NCBI GenBank assembly: GCA_964468475.1
Contig: CAYXUL010000004.1
Location: 22,643-86,642, forward strand
Length of the DNA: 64,000 nucleotides
Reading direction: 5' to 3'
Source of the DNA: JBECKX01 sp964468475
Lineage (GTDB): Bacteria > Zixibacteria > MSB-5A5 > CAIYYT01
Notes under the pieces: model-generated
Databases searched by the model: none
What the model saw: the letters and a program-made list of their open reading frames with translations, nothing else
Told to the model about the DNA's origin: nothing
Position numbers and translations under genes: made by a program
In this document: piece after piece, positions 33,042 through 41,967 of the stretch
How the letters are laid out: each line of letters begins with the position of its first letter
Position numbering within the stretch: the stretch's first letter is position 1

Positions 33042-33950
33042 ATGGGTTTCACGCGCAGAGACCTGCTGAAATGGGCCGCAGTCGGCACGGTGTCGGCGGC
33101 TGCCGGTTCCGCTATGGCCGAAGACGACGAATTTGTCGCCAACTGCGACGACAACTACGGTGTACTGGTAGATACCGTCGTTTGCATTGGTTGTCGCAAA
33201 TGCGAATGGGCCTGCAATAATGAACACAAATTGAAAAATGCCGATTTGGAGTCTTTTGAGGATAAGTCGGTATTCGAACACCACCGTCGCCCGACCGACG
33301 ACGCATATACGGTCGTCAATCGGTTCTGGGCTCCCGAACAGAATGACAAGGCTTATACGATCAAGGTTCAGTGCATGCACTGCAATTACCCGGCCTGTGT
33401 GTCGGCTTGTATCGTGGGGGCGCTTAGCAAGAGCAACATCGGACCTGTGGACTATGATGCCTGGAAATGTATCGGCTGCCGCTATTGTATGGTTGCCTGC
33501 CCGTTCCAGGTACCGGCCTACGAGTATCAGGAGGCGCTGAAACCCCGGGTACGAAAATGTACTTTCTGCAAGGAGCGCCTGACCGAAGGTCGTCGCCCCG
33601 CCTGTGTATCGATCTGTCCTAACGAAGCTCTTACCTTTGGTACCCGGGATGAACTTATCGAAGTTGCTCGCGAACGAATCAGGTCGCATCCCGGAAAATA
33701 CGTTGATCATATTTTCGGTGAGAATGAGATCGGTGGAACCAGCTGGCTTTACCTGGCGGCGACCGATTTCACAAACACCGAGTTGCCGACTCTCGATTCT
33801 GAAAACATCCCTCATCGAACCGAGAGAATACAGCACGGCATCTTCAAATCATTCATCCCGCCAATTGCTCTTTACGGATTGCTGGGATTGATCATGCAGT
33901 CGAAGCCAGACAACGAGGAGAAGGAGGAAGAAGATGTCAGTGCATCATGA
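33042..33950 (+). CDS. Tat-exported 4Fe-4S ferredoxin subunit (HybA/HmcB-like)
   Basis: A 302-residue iron-sulfur protein starting at the ATG at 33042. A twin-arginine signal (FTRRDLLKWAAVGTVSAAAG) leads to four cysteine clusters: CIGCRKCEWAC, CMHCNYPACVSAC, CIGCRYCMVACP and CTFCKERL...CVSICP. These hold four [4Fe-4S] centres. A C-terminal membrane helix (FIPPIALYGLLGLIM, about 270-285) anchors it to the inner membrane. This layout is that of HybA/HmcB subunits, which pass electrons between an NrfD-type quinone-reacting subunit and periplasmic cytochromes. It overlaps the NrfD gene by 17 bp. Confidence 0.93.
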   Translation: MGFTRRDLLKWAAVGTVSAAAGSAMAEDDEFVANCDDNYGVLVDTVVCIGCRKCEWACNNEHKLKNADLESFEDKSVFEHHRRPTDDAYTVVNRFWAPEQNDKAYTIKVQCMHCNYPACVSACIVGALSKSNIGPVDYDAWKCIGCRYCMVACPFQVPAYEYQEALKPRVRKCTFCKERLTEGRRPACVSICPNEALTFGTRDELIEVARERIRSHPGKYVDHIFGENEIGGTSWLYLAATDFTNTELPTLDSENIPHRTERIQHGIFKSFIPPIALYGLLGLIMQSKPDNEEKEEEDVSAS

Positions 33951-35187
33951 TATTCCTGCCCCCATCCAGAAGCCGTTTTTCACCAGAGGAACCCTCATTG
34001 TCGCCTTGGTGGCGGCATTAGGTCTCGGGGCTTATATTTATCGGCTCGTATTCGGCCTGCAAAGCGCCACCAACCTCAACAATCAATACCCCTGGGGAAT
34101 CTGGATTGCAATTGATGTGGCATCCGGCGTAGCGCTCGCAGCCGGCGGCTTTACAACTGCGGCGCTGGCTGACATCTTCCACAAGGAGAGGTATCACGTA
34201 ATCGTCAGGCCGGCTTTGTTGACTGCAATGTTGGGCTATACATTCGTTGTCATCGGTCTGCTGGCTGATCTGGGTCGCTACTATAATGTCTGGCATCCGA
34301 TGATTCCGACCATGTGGCAGGGCAATTCGGTGCTGTTTGAGGTCGGTATGTGCGTGATGATCTATCTAACAGTGCTCTACATCGAGTTCCTGCCGATCGT
34401 AGCCGAGCGCTTTGTCGGTCGCGTACACCTTCCCGGGCCGCTCCGGCTACTGAACGGCATCATTGATACTTTTCTGAGAGTTTCTCGCAAGTTTCTGGGT
34501 CGCTTCATTTCGATCTTCATTATTGCAGGCGTGGTTCTCTCCTGTATGCATCAGTCGTCTCTCGGTACGTTGATGGTGATTGCTCCCACCAAGATGCACC
34601 CGCTCTGGTACACGAGTTTTTCACCACTCATGTTTCTGCTCTCGGCGATTGCAGTTGGATTTCCGATGGTAATCTTCGAGTCGATTCTGTCAAGCCGCTC
34701 CTTTGGCCTGAAACCGGAGACTGGAGTGCTGGCGTCGATTGCCCGCTATACGCCTTTGCTTCTGGGCGTCTATCTTGGAGTCAAGATTGTTGATTTGACG
34801 ATTCGGGAAGCATGGTCCTATGTCCTGGCTTTCGACTACTATTCACTCATGTGGATAGCGGAGATCATGCTGGGTGTTGTGATTCCGATCATTATCCTGT
34901 CATCCCGGCGTCTCCGCCACAACTTGAACTGGCTGTTTACCAGCGCGGCTCTGGTCATTTTTGGCGTCGTGTTCAACAGGATCAATGTTTTCCTCGTTGC
35001 CTATAAACCACTTTACTCAACCACGACCTATTTCCCCTCGATCTTTGAGCTGGCTGTAACTGCCGGCCTGATTGCGACCCTGGTCCTCGTTTACAGATTC
35101 CTGGTATTGAACTTGCCGGTCATATCTTCCCCCAGAATCGAGAGCGGATCCAGGCCCGAAACCATGAGTGCTTTCAAGACGGCGTGA
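33934..35187 (+). CDS. NrfD/HybB-family membrane quinol-interacting subunit
   Basis: A 417-residue integral membrane protein with about ten hydrophobic helices. It has the NrfD-family features YPWGIWIAIDVASGVALAAGG in the second helix region and VLSCMHQSSLGTLMVI mid-protein, as in HybB/HmcC. These subunits bind menaquinone or menaquinol and exchange electrons with a periplasmic iron-sulfur partner, here the preceding gene product. It sits in the middle of a three-gene operon with overlapping or near-overlapping ends, before a 13-haem cytochrome. No molybdopterin catalytic subunit is present, so the electron partner is the cytochrome. Confidence 0.93.
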   Translation: MSVHHDIPAPIQKPFFTRGTLIVALVAALGLGAYIYRLVFGLQSATNLNNQYPWGIWIAIDVASGVALAAGGFTTAALADIFHKERYHVIVRPALLTAMLGYTFVVIGLLADLGRYYNVWHPMIPTMWQGNSVLFEVGMCVMIYLTVLYIEFLPIVAERFVGRVHLPGPLRLLNGIIDTFLRVSRKFLGRFISIFIIAGVVLSCMHQSSLGTLMVIAPTKMHPLWYTSFSPLMFLLSAIAVGFPMVIFESILSSRSFGLKPETGVLASIARYTPLLLGVYLGVKIVDLTIREAWSYVLAFDYYSLMWIAEIMLGVVIPIIILSSRRLRHNLNWLFTSAALVIFGVVFNRINVFLVAYKPLYSTTTYFPSIFELAVTAGLIATLVLVYRFLVLNLPVISSPRIESGSRPETMSAFKTA

Positions 35188-35198
35188 GGTGCGCAAAC

Positions 35199-36338
35199 AT
35201 GAAGAGAAGACACGTGACATTAACTTTCTTGTTTACAGCGGCAGTCGTGATTTTGCTCTCAGCGGGCGGCGCCTCCGCGCAGGATCACAAGGATTTTCCC
35301 TCGCTCGATTGTACGAAGTGCCACACTTGCAACGATCCTACTATTGACGAACCCTGTCTCAAACCATGTCCGCGTATTCAATCGGCTCATGAGACGGCCA
35401 AGCACAGCCTTACGGAAGCTCCCGACAGCATGCTGCTGAATTCGCTGGAAAATCTTTACGAGCCGGTGCGTTTTAATCACAAACTGCATGCTTCGATGGC
35501 GGAGATGGGCGCCGACTGCGCCACTTGCCATCATTACAGTCCACCTGGTGAAATTCAACCGTGTAGCGACTGTCACAGTCAGACGGCTGAGTCAACTGAT
35601 CTGTCGAAGCCGAACCTGAAGGGTGCCTATCATCGACAGTGCCTCTCCTGCCATCGTGAATGGAGCCACGACACCAAGTGTGTTGTCTGCCATATTCCAC
35701 GCGAAGGCGGTGCCATTGCCGAATCGATTTCCGACCCAACTGACATTATGGGTACCAGGCACCCGGTGATCACGGAGCCGGTCAAGAGAGTATACACGAC
35801 ACCTTATAAGCCGGGGCCGATCGTCACTTTCCATCATATGGAGCATATCGAATTGTTCAACCTGCGCTGCGTAGACTGCCACAAGAAAGAAGATTGCGGC
35901 TATTGCCACGATCTTGAGCAGAAGACAATAGTCAAGAAGACACAGGCGCAGGTACATGCCGTTTGCAACGATTGCCATGCCGACGATCGTTGTGCTAAAT
36001 GCCATGACAACCGGGAGCGACCGGCATTTGTTCATGCCGACACCGGGTGGCCCATGAATCGTTTCCATCGTGGGCTCGAGTGTCGAGCCTGCCACCCAAC
36101 CGGTACTCGCATTGCGAAACTCAACACCGACTGCAATGCCTGTCACTCCGGATGGAACGAGACTAATTTCAGCCATGCAATCACCGGTCTTCTACTCGAT
36201 GAGACACACTCTGAAATAGAGTGCGAGACTTGCCATCTCAAACGTAACTTCGCGGTCAAACCGGTGTGCACGGAGTGCCATGATGATGGCCGCACCTACG
36301 ACGAAACTCCGCCGGGAGAATTTGTCAAGGTGAGATAA
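35199..36338 (+). CDS. 13-haem c-type cytochrome (Hmc/Cbc-like complex)
   Basis: A 379-residue exported cytochrome. The signal peptide ends near GGASAQ, the ATG is at 35199, and there are 13 CXXCH motifs. Class III/c7-like His pairs precede several motifs (FNHKLHASM, FHHMEHIEL, FHRGLECRACH). A short Cys-rich stretch near the start (CTKCHTCNDPTIDEPC, PCPR) carries extra cysteines of unknown use. With the ferredoxin and NrfD subunits it makes a set resembling the Hmc complex of sulfate reducers and the Cbc menaquinol:cytochrome oxidoreductases of Geobacter. It would move electrons from the quinone pool to periplasmic cytochromes. A clear terminator follows. Confidence 0.9.
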   Translation: MKRRHVTLTFLFTAAVVILLSAGGASAQDHKDFPSLDCTKCHTCNDPTIDEPCLKPCPRIQSAHETAKHSLTEAPDSMLLNSLENLYEPVRFNHKLHASMAEMGADCATCHHYSPPGEIQPCSDCHSQTAESTDLSKPNLKGAYHRQCLSCHREWSHDTKCVVCHIPREGGAIAESISDPTDIMGTRHPVITEPVKRVYTTPYKPGPIVTFHHMEHIELFNLRCVDCHKKEDCGYCHDLEQKTIVKKTQAQVHAVCNDCHADDRCAKCHDNRERPAFVHADTGWPMNRFHRGLECRACHPTGTRIAKLNTDCNACHSGWNETNFSHAITGLLLDETHSEIECETCHLKRNFAVKPVCTECHDDGRTYDETPPGEFVKVR

Positions 36339-36392
36339 GCGCAAAGTCGGCCATGCAATCGGGCTGACTTCGACCTCCTAATGGTTGGTAGT

Positions 36393-36429
36393 GGGCGCCT
36401 GCTCAAACGCACAGGCGCCCGCTTCTTTT
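36393..36429 (+). terminator. Rho-independent terminator
   Basis: GGGCGCCTG (36393-36401) pairs with CAGGCGCCC (36412-36420) around a 10-base loop, followed by GCTTCTTTT. It ends the ferredoxin-NrfD-cytochrome operon just before the convergent methyltransferase-like gene. Confidence 0.85.
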
Positions 36430-36435
36430 CTCGGA

Positions 36436-36924
36436 TCACTTTCCTTTGCATTTGAAGATGCGCGGAGTCAGCGCACCGGCGGATTTTCGGTATTCGGTAT
36501 AGTGAGGAAACTTCTTTGAGAGTAAGCTCTCCTCGAATCGAAGCTTGACGGCATAGAACAGCGCTATCACCGCAGCAAGCGCGAAGTTCAACCACTGCGC
36601 GTGATAAAGCGCCACCCCCCAGAGCAGCAGAATTACGCTCAGGTAGAGAGGGTGCCGAATCCAGCGATAGATTCCGCCAGTTATTAGCTCGGCATCATCG
36701 CGAGGCCGGGGGGATGGGTTGATCAGATAGCTGTGATTCTTCCGCCTGTGAGCTGCGATCGCAACCGCTCCCACTACCAAGCCACCGACGGCCAGCAGAC
36801 CTGCAGCCAGATCTCTCGCCAGGGATCTACTGGCAGCAGGAGTCAGCAGGACTGCAATCAGAAACGCCGCAAGTAGTAACCATTGCAGCGACATGAAGAA
36901 TCCGATCTTCGCGCTCTCCGACAT
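36436..36924 (-). CDS. Membrane methyltransferase-like protein (ICMT/PEMT family)
   Basis: A 162-residue protein with four to five membrane helices. It has the family's C-terminal signature LITGGIYRWIRHPLYLSVILLLWG, followed by VKLRFEESLLSKKFPHYTEYRK. These match isoprenylcysteine O-methyltransferase-like and phospholipid methyltransferase-like bacterial proteins. The methyl acceptor cannot be predicted. It begins 9 bp after a DUF2905 gene; an internal ATG (Met11) is an alternative start. Confidence 0.85.
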   Translation of the reverse strand: MSESAKIGFFMSLQWLLLAAFLIAVLLTPAASRSLARDLAAGLLAVGGLVVGAVAIAAHRRKNHSYLINPSPRPRDDAELITGGIYRWIRHPLYLSVILLLWGVALYHAQWLNFALAAVIALFYAVKLRFEESLLSKKFPHYTEYRKSAGALTPRIFKCKGK

Positions 36925-36933
36925 TGGCAGCCC

Positions 36934-37167
36934 TTATTTGCGGAAGAAATTGAGAATTACCGTAAGCAAAATGCTAAGCAGGATTGAGGTGACAATCGGT
37001 ATATATATCGTCACGTTCTTCTTGCGGATAATCAGATCTCCCGGGAGCTTTCCCAGCAACGGAATTTTGTCTCCGAACAGGAAAATCACGCCGATAACGA
37101 TAAAGATCGCCCCGGCAATGATCATGAACTTTCCAAAAGGCTGCACCGCAAACTCTCCAGCTGACAT
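36934..37167 (-). CDS. DUF2905 small membrane protein
   Basis: A 77-residue protein with two membrane helices (FMIIAGAIFIVIGVIFLFG and YIPIVTSILLSILLTVILNFF) flanking the conserved LPGDLIIRKKNVTIYIPI, diagnostic of DUF2905. An in-frame GTG at 37146 behind GGAGAG gives a shorter 70-residue form closer to the usual family start. Function is unknown. It is the first gene of a two-gene unit with the methyltransferase-like gene. Confidence 0.88.
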   Translation of the reverse strand: MSAGEFAVQPFGKFMIIAGAIFIVIGVIFLFGDKIPLLGKLPGDLIIRKKNVTIYIPIVTSILLSILLTVILNFFRK

Positions 37168-37404
37168 TCACGCGTATCAACTATACGTGAAACAAGATTG
37201 CGTTCTCAATCTATAGCGCAATTTCCCGATTTGAGGACATCATAGCTGCATCGTGAAGCAGAAAGTTTGCGCCTAGATAGTTAAAAATTTCACAAATTCA
37301 TTGAGAGGTCGATATTATATACGTATATTCGCGCGTGGAAATTTCAGGCTAATACGACTGCGAGAGTATCGTATTCTGACAGAGCTGGAATGAAAGAGGA
37401 CAAA

Positions 37405-38304
37405 ATGGCTTTGAATAAAATTATCATAATTGGCGCCGGAACGATGGGGCAGGGAATCGCGCGAACCATCGCCGAAACCGGCACCGAAGTAATTCTGTGT
37501 GACCTGAGTGCGGATATCCTTGAACACTCGCTGCAGTTTCTTTCTGACTCTCTCGACCACGAGATCGAGAAATGGGGAATTACCGCCTCTGAGAAGAAAG
37601 CAATCCTGGCGCGAATCACTACCACAACCGACTATGATGAACTGAAAACTGCCGATCTCGTAATCGAAGCTGTCGACGAAGATCGCGACAAGAAGCGCAA
37701 GTTGTTCGAGCGAATCGACAAGATCTGCCCGCGCGAGACGATCTTCATCTCCAACACGTCGACGATCTCGATTTCCGATCTGGCTGCGGCCTCTACGCGG
37801 CCTCACAAAGTGATCGGCATGCATTTCCTCAATCCGGTTCATAAGGTTCCTCTGGTCGAGTTGGTGCGAGGTTTGCGCACTTCCGATGAGACGGTGGAAT
37901 TCACGCGCGAGTTCGCTTCACGACTGAACAAGCGTCCGATCGAAGTCAATGAATATCCCGGCTATGTCACTACACGTATCATCGTGCCGCTTCTCAATGA
38001 GGCTATGCATGTGCTAATGGAGGGCATCGCGACAGCGGACGATATCGACGCTGCCATGAAGCTGGGATTCGGCTTCAACATGGGCCCGCTGGCGTTGGCC
38101 GATATGATGGGGCTCGATGAGGTGATGAGCATGATGGAAAATCTGCTGCGCGAGTTATCCGAGCACAAGTACAATCCCTGCCCGCTGCTTCGTAAGCTGG
38201 TGCGTGCTGGACATCTCGGTGTCAAGACAGGTCAGGGTTTTTTCAAGTATGATGCTGAGGGCGTAAAGATCGAGGAGGCCGTTCGTGAAAATATTAGTGC
38301 TTAA
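37405..38304 (+). CDS. 3-hydroxyacyl-CoA (3-hydroxybutyryl-CoA) dehydrogenase
   Basis: A 299-residue NAD-dependent dehydrogenase. It has the Rossmann motif GAGTMGQGIA, the signature FISNTSTISISDLAAA, the catalytic His in GMHFLNPVHKVPLVELV, and the C-terminal domain segment GFGFNMGPLALADMMGLDEV. It interconverts 3-hydroxyacyl-CoA and 3-ketoacyl-CoA in fatty acid breakdown or butyrate-type metabolism. The ATG at 37405 follows AGAGGACAAA; the ATG at 37390 is in frame but lies on that site. The 3' end overlaps acetate kinase by 20 bp, linking acyl-CoA oxidation with acetate formation or use. Confidence 0.93.
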   Translation: MALNKIIIIGAGTMGQGIARTIAETGTEVILCDLSADILEHSLQFLSDSLDHEIEKWGITASEKKAILARITTTTDYDELKTADLVIEAVDEDRDKKRKLFERIDKICPRETIFISNTSTISISDLAAASTRPHKVIGMHFLNPVHKVPLVELVRGLRTSDETVEFTREFASRLNKRPIEVNEYPGYVTTRIIVPLLNEAMHVLMEGIATADDIDAAMKLGFGFNMGPLALADMMGLDEVMSMMENLLRELSEHKYNPCPLLRKLVRAGHLGVKTGQGFFKYDAEGVKIEEAVRENISA

Positions 38305-39481
38305 CTGCGGCTCTTCCTCGGTCAAGTATCAGCTTTTCGAGATGGAGAACCACTTCTGTCTCGCCAAAGGCACCGTCTCTCGTATTGGCATGTCAGGTGC
38401 GGTGCTCAAACACAAACCGCACGACCGGCCGGAAATTACGATTTCTGCGGAAATGCTCGACCATATCGTAGCAATCGAGCATGTGGTCGCGATCCTGCTG
38501 TCACCCAACCACGGCGTGATTAAGGATCGCTCCGAAATCATCGCCGTAGGACATCGCGTGGTTCACGGCGGCGAACGCTTCACCGAGTCGGCCTTGATCG
38601 ACGACGATGTTATGCAGGAGTTGCGCAACCTGATAGATCTTGCACCACTCCATAATCCGCATAACATCACCGGCATCAAAGCGACGTTGAAGAATCTTCC
38701 CGGTGTCCCCAACGTTGCCGTGTTCGATACGGCCTTTCATTATCGCATGCCTGAGCATGCCTACATTTATCCCGTCCCTTATGTCCTTTACAAGAAATAC
38801 CGTATCCGTCGCTACGGCTTTCATGGAATGAACCATCATTATGTCTCGCAGCGTGCCGCGGAGATGCTGGGCACGACGCGAGATAAATTGAAAATGATTA
38901 CCTGTCATCTCGGCAACGGCGCGTCAATGTCTGCCGTCGATAACGGCGTCTCGGTCGATACTACGATGGGTTTCACGCCTCTTGAAGGTCTCATGATGGG
39001 CACCCGCTGCGGTGACATCGACCCGGCGATTATCCTCCACATGATTGGGCGCGAAGAGCTGTCGTTGCATGAAGCCAACACCATGATGAATAAGCATTCG
39101 GGATTGATCGGCGTAAGCGGAGTCTCCTCCGACATGCGCGAAGTCATCGAGGCTAAGGAGGAAGGCAACAAGCGCGCTAAGCTGGCGTTCGACATCTACT
39201 GCTATCGCGTGAAAAAATACATCGGCGCCTATGCCGCGGCGATGGGCGGTTTAGATGCGGTGGTGTTCAGCGCCGGTATCGGCGAGAACTCCGCTGAAGT
39301 GCGTGCGCAAAGCACTTCTGACCTGCAGTTCCTCGGCATCGATCTCGACGAAAGCAAGAATGCAGACGCGGTTGGCAAAGAGGCCGTTGTCAGCAAGGAT
39401 GACTCCCGCGTCAAAGTGATTGTCGTGCCCGCGAACGAAGAACTGGTGATCGCGCTCGATACGATGGAACTTGTCGGTTAG
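38285..39481 (+). CDS. ackA: Acetate kinase
   Basis: A 398-residue full-length acetate kinase starting with GTG. Family signatures are present: LVLNCGSSSVKYQLFEM at the N-terminus, VGHRVVHGGERF, FDTAFHYRMP, RRYGFHGMNHHYVS, CHLGNGASMSAV, DTTMGFTPLEGLMMGTRCGDIDP, and FSAGIGENSAEVR near the C-terminus. It interconverts acetate and acetyl phosphate with ATP. No phosphotransacetylase gene is adjacent. The 20-bp overlap with the dehydrogenase gene implies translational coupling. Confidence 0.97.
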   Translation: MKILVLNCGSSSVKYQLFEMENHFCLAKGTVSRIGMSGAVLKHKPHDRPEITISAEMLDHIVAIEHVVAILLSPNHGVIKDRSEIIAVGHRVVHGGERFTESALIDDDVMQELRNLIDLAPLHNPHNITGIKATLKNLPGVPNVAVFDTAFHYRMPEHAYIYPVPYVLYKKYRIRRYGFHGMNHHYVSQRAAEMLGTTRDKLKMITCHLGNGASMSAVDNGVSVDTTMGFTPLEGLMMGTRCGDIDPAIILHMIGREELSLHEANTMMNKHSGLIGVSGVSSDMREVIEAKEEGNKRAKLAFDIYCYRVKKYIGAYAAAMGGLDAVVFSAGIGENSAEVRAQSTSDLQFLGIDLDESKNADAVGKEAVVSKDDSRVKVIVVPANEELVIALDTMELVG

Positions 39482-39563
39482 AACCGACCCTGCCACCGCG
39501 CCTGACAATCGCCTTCGCTCAACTATTGCACTCCCGCGTAACGGCAGCTTTATTGTTATATAT

Positions 39564-40310
39564 ATGACCTGGTACAAAACCTTCTACACTGAAGCATTCA
39601 TTCCTGTTGTCGGCTATCCTTCGCCGGAAGAGACTGATCGACAGGTGAATTTTATCGCACGTGCACTCAAACTTCGCGTGGGAGCGCATGTGCTCGATCT
39701 TTGCTGCGGTTTGGGACGGCACGCAAAAGGATTGGCCGCGACTCACGGTCTTTATGTAACCGGGCTCGACTTGTCGAAAGAATATCTCGAGCTGGCGCGC
39801 ACGCGGTTTCGGCATGACAACGTCGAATATGTTGAAGGCGACATGCGTGAGATCGGCATGGTGGGAAAATTCGATGCTGTCATCAATATGTTCACTTCCT
39901 TCGGTTTCTTCGAGGAAGATGCGGAAAATCAAAAAGTCCTCAATTCCGTCGCCAAAGCATTGAAACCGGGTGGGCTCTTCCTTCTCGATGTGGAAAACAA
40001 ATTCTATTTCGTGGCCGTGTCGGTGCTGCGTGATCGCAAATTCAAGGTAGATACCGCACCGGGAGAGTGGATCGAATGCGAGCACTCCTACGATATGATA
40101 AAAGAGCGCGAGAGGATGTCCGCCAACATGTATCGCGAAGGCAACCTCGTCTTCAGAACCGGTTATGACATCAGGCTCTACAGCATCTCAGAATTGAGCC
40201 AGATGATCGCTAAGGCAGGCATGAAGATTGAAAACATCTGGGGCGATTATGACATGTCGAACTGCGACGCGACGAGTCGTCGCGTGATTCTGCTCGCCAG
40301 AAAAGCATAG
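39564..40310 (+). CDS. SAM-dependent class I methyltransferase
   Basis: A 248-residue methyltransferase starting at the ATG at 39564. Motif I is VLDLCCGLGRHAKGLA, followed by VTGLDLSKEYLELAR, EYVEGDMREIG, FDAVINMFTSFGFF and LKPGGLFLLDVEN. This is a typical methyltransferase domain of the type-11/25 group, and the substrate is not readable from the sequence. It lies 82 bp after ackA and could be read through from it; no terminator is apparent between them. Confidence 0.88.
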   Translation: MTWYKTFYTEAFIPVVGYPSPEETDRQVNFIARALKLRVGAHVLDLCCGLGRHAKGLAATHGLYVTGLDLSKEYLELARTRFRHDNVEYVEGDMREIGMVGKFDAVINMFTSFGFFEEDAENQKVLNSVAKALKPGGLFLLDVENKFYFVAVSVLRDRKFKVDTAPGEWIECEHSYDMIKERERMSANMYREGNLVFRTGYDIRLYSISELSQMIAKAGMKIENIWGDYDMSNCDATSRRVILLARKA

Positions 40311-40360
40311 GGCAGATACCGTCTCTCAAGTCTCCCTGGAACTTGACAATTCCAATAATC

Positions 40361-40848
40361 TCAAAGACCAAAGCCTTCGTCGGCAAGTGTTGCACAATGG
40401 ACAAATGAAGCTGGCTTTAGAAGGCTATTATTGTCGACGATTTCGAAGATTCCGCTGACAAGGAAAGAGCTGGCCCTACTAGCGATTAAAACTCTGTAAG
40501 ACTTGTTTTGCATGTGTAGCCAAATGAGGGAGCTGTCGGGGCAGTCATTCACCTGTATCCGCAGGAGATTTCTTTCGGGCTCAGAAACGTCGGCGCACCG
40601 CGGAGGTACGACAGTAACGGAATCGATGTCGGCCTTGGAGGCGATCTTCAGCTCGTATGTTGCGGCTGAGACATTTTTGAACCTTGCGATGATCGTTGAG
40701 TCTGGTATTCGATTCGGGTTGATCCGAATGTGATCCTTGTACACTTGTGGAAATCGAAGAGGAGACGGGCTAGAATCAGTTTCTGACTGACCTTCGGTGC
40801 GAAGATTATCTGTCTCTATTCTGAGTTGAGATTTGGGCAAAGTCTCAG
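40361..40848 (-). CDS. C-terminal part of a protein interrupted by the assembly gap
   Basis: An open frame of about 160 codons reading out of the N-run. It contains beta-rich text (IIARFKNVSAATYELKIASKADIDSVTVVPP, then SLIWLHMQNKSYRVLIASR) that looks like an extracytoplasmic Ig-like domain. No family is recognised. It probably continues the N-terminal fragment at 40949-41270, since both are on the same strand and both concern extracytoplasmic strands. The true length missing in the gap is unknown. Confidence 0.45.
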
Positions 40849-40948
40849 NNNNNNNNNNNNNNNNNNNNNNNNNNNNNNNNNNNNNNNNNNNNNNNNNNNN
40901 NNNNNNNNNNNNNNNNNNNNNNNNNNNNNNNNNNNNNNNNNNNNNNNN
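40849..40948. other. Assembly gap of 100 N
   Basis: Exactly 100 unknown bases, the conventional scaffold spacer, so the real distance is undefined. It interrupts a minus-strand gene, and frame continuity across it cannot be judged. Confidence 0.98.
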
Positions 40949-41270
40949 TGAAGATCCATCGGCCTACTGTGGGGCAGCTTACCACTATAGTTGCTTGCCA
41001 AACTGGATCTAAACTGGTAGTTGGAACCTCTGTAAACATGAACTCCATGGACACCGTTGCCGTGCTACCTACTTCCAGAGACTCCGGCGTAGCGAAGTAC
41101 TGGACCACCTCAACTGGCGCCTCCTTGACCCTCCAGCCAATTCCAGAAAATAGGGTGCCTGGCAGTACGAGCCAAACCAGTCCGGCAACTATCGCCACGA
41201 CCACTGCTGCTCGACTTGACTTCAACAACGATTTCAGCTTTGCACTCTCCCTTATTATTACAGAATTCAT
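40949..41270 (-). CDS. N-terminal part of a membrane-anchored protein (runs into gap)
   Basis: Starts at the ATG at 41270 behind AAGGGAA. About 107 codons encode a basic n-region, one membrane helix (AAVVVAIVAGLVWLVLPG, about 20-38) and an extracytoplasmic part with VEVVQYFATPESLEVGSTATVSM, an Ig-like strand pattern. The frame then enters the N-run. It is probably the front of the protein whose tail lies at 40361-40848. Function unknown. Confidence 0.5.
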
Positions 41271-41393
41271 CCGAGTTCATTCCCTTATAATCACAATCTG
41301 ACAGAAAGCACGATTTAGCAAATACAAATCTGCACTGTCTCTTGCGCAGTATTCCATACAATGAGCGGACTCTATTGATTTGCCGCAAGTGTA

Positions 41394-41590
41394 TCCCGAC
41401 AAATCGAGATATTTGCCGGAAATTGTCTAAGTTGCAAAGGTCATCTCGAGCACGCGTCCCGATTTGTCGGGGTGCCCCTACGGCGAAGCCATTCGCTCTC
41501 TTAAAAATCAAGAACCGCGCCACGCCGAATTCCCCTCTATCAAGAGGGGTGGCTCTCAAATCTCGCAGCATCGGGATTTGAGAGACGGGG
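41394..41590. repeat. Cluster of intergenic inverted repeats
   Basis: Three inverted repeats occur within 200 bp: CCCGACAAATCG (41395-41406) with CGATTTGTCGGG (41460-41471); CCCCTCT (41532-41538) with AGAGGGG (41543-41549); and CTCTCAAATC (41553-41562) with GATTTGAGAG (41575-41584). No gene is supported here. The arrangement looks like a dispersed intergenic repeat or a non-autonomous element rather than a simple terminator, although the second hairpin could end transcripts from either side. Confidence 0.5.
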
Positions 41591-41610
41591 TGTGTTCCCC
41601 GGTACGCCTG

Positions 41611-41967
41611 TTACCCCTTCGGCGTAAACAACCCTAGCTTATTCCCTTCGGTGTCGACGAAATGCGCAAACCAGCCGCCGCCGGTGATTTCCTTCTTGCC
41701 GACCAGGATTTGGCCGCCGTCGTGTTTGATTCGCTCACAGGTTGCCGTTATATCCTGCACCTGGATATAGGCGATCACGGCGCCGACTTCCGGAATGGCA
41801 TCCGTGTGATAGATGCCTCCGCCGATCCCCTGGGTGCCGGTAGAGAAGGTGGTGTAGCCGGTGGTTTCCGGATCGGCGATATCCCAGCCGAAAACACTAC
41901 CGTAAAACCTGGCCGAGCGCGGCACGTTGGTCGCGCCGATTTCGAGATAGATAATTGGGTTTGGCAA
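41611..41967 (-). CDS. VOC (glyoxalase-like) protein
   Basis: A 118-residue VOC-fold protein starting with TTG behind GAAGGAGACACAAA. The two halves are IIYLEIGATNVPRSARFYGSVFGW and IAYIQVQDITATCERIKHDGG, closing with WFAHFVDTEGNKLGLF. The fold and length match the protein at 5894-6244, so the two belong to the same short subgroup. Substrate unknown. It is monocistronic, with the repeat cluster just beyond its stop. Confidence 0.87.
   Translation of the reverse strand: MPNPIIYLEIGATNVPRSARFYGSVFGWDIADPETTGYTTFSTGTQGIGGGIYHTDAIPEVGAVIAYIQVQDITATCERIKHDGGQILVGKKEITGGGWFAHFVDTEGNKLGLFTPKG

Noticed and set aside
32931..33836. Open frame of about 300 codons on the - strand opposite the ferredoxin gene
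   Set aside because: The + strand product has four perfect iron-sulfur motifs and a Tat signal. The antisense frame is a by-product of codon composition.
37278..37300. Weak Crp/Fnr-like site (TAGTTA-N6-TCACAA) before the 3-hydroxyacyl-CoA dehydrogenase
   Set aside because: The left half matches only four of six bases, so it is not counted with the four better sites.
41110..41571. Open frame of about 150 codons on the - strand through the inverted-repeat cluster
   Set aside because: It overlaps the N-terminal fragment of the gapped gene in another frame and consists mostly of the repeat cluster.
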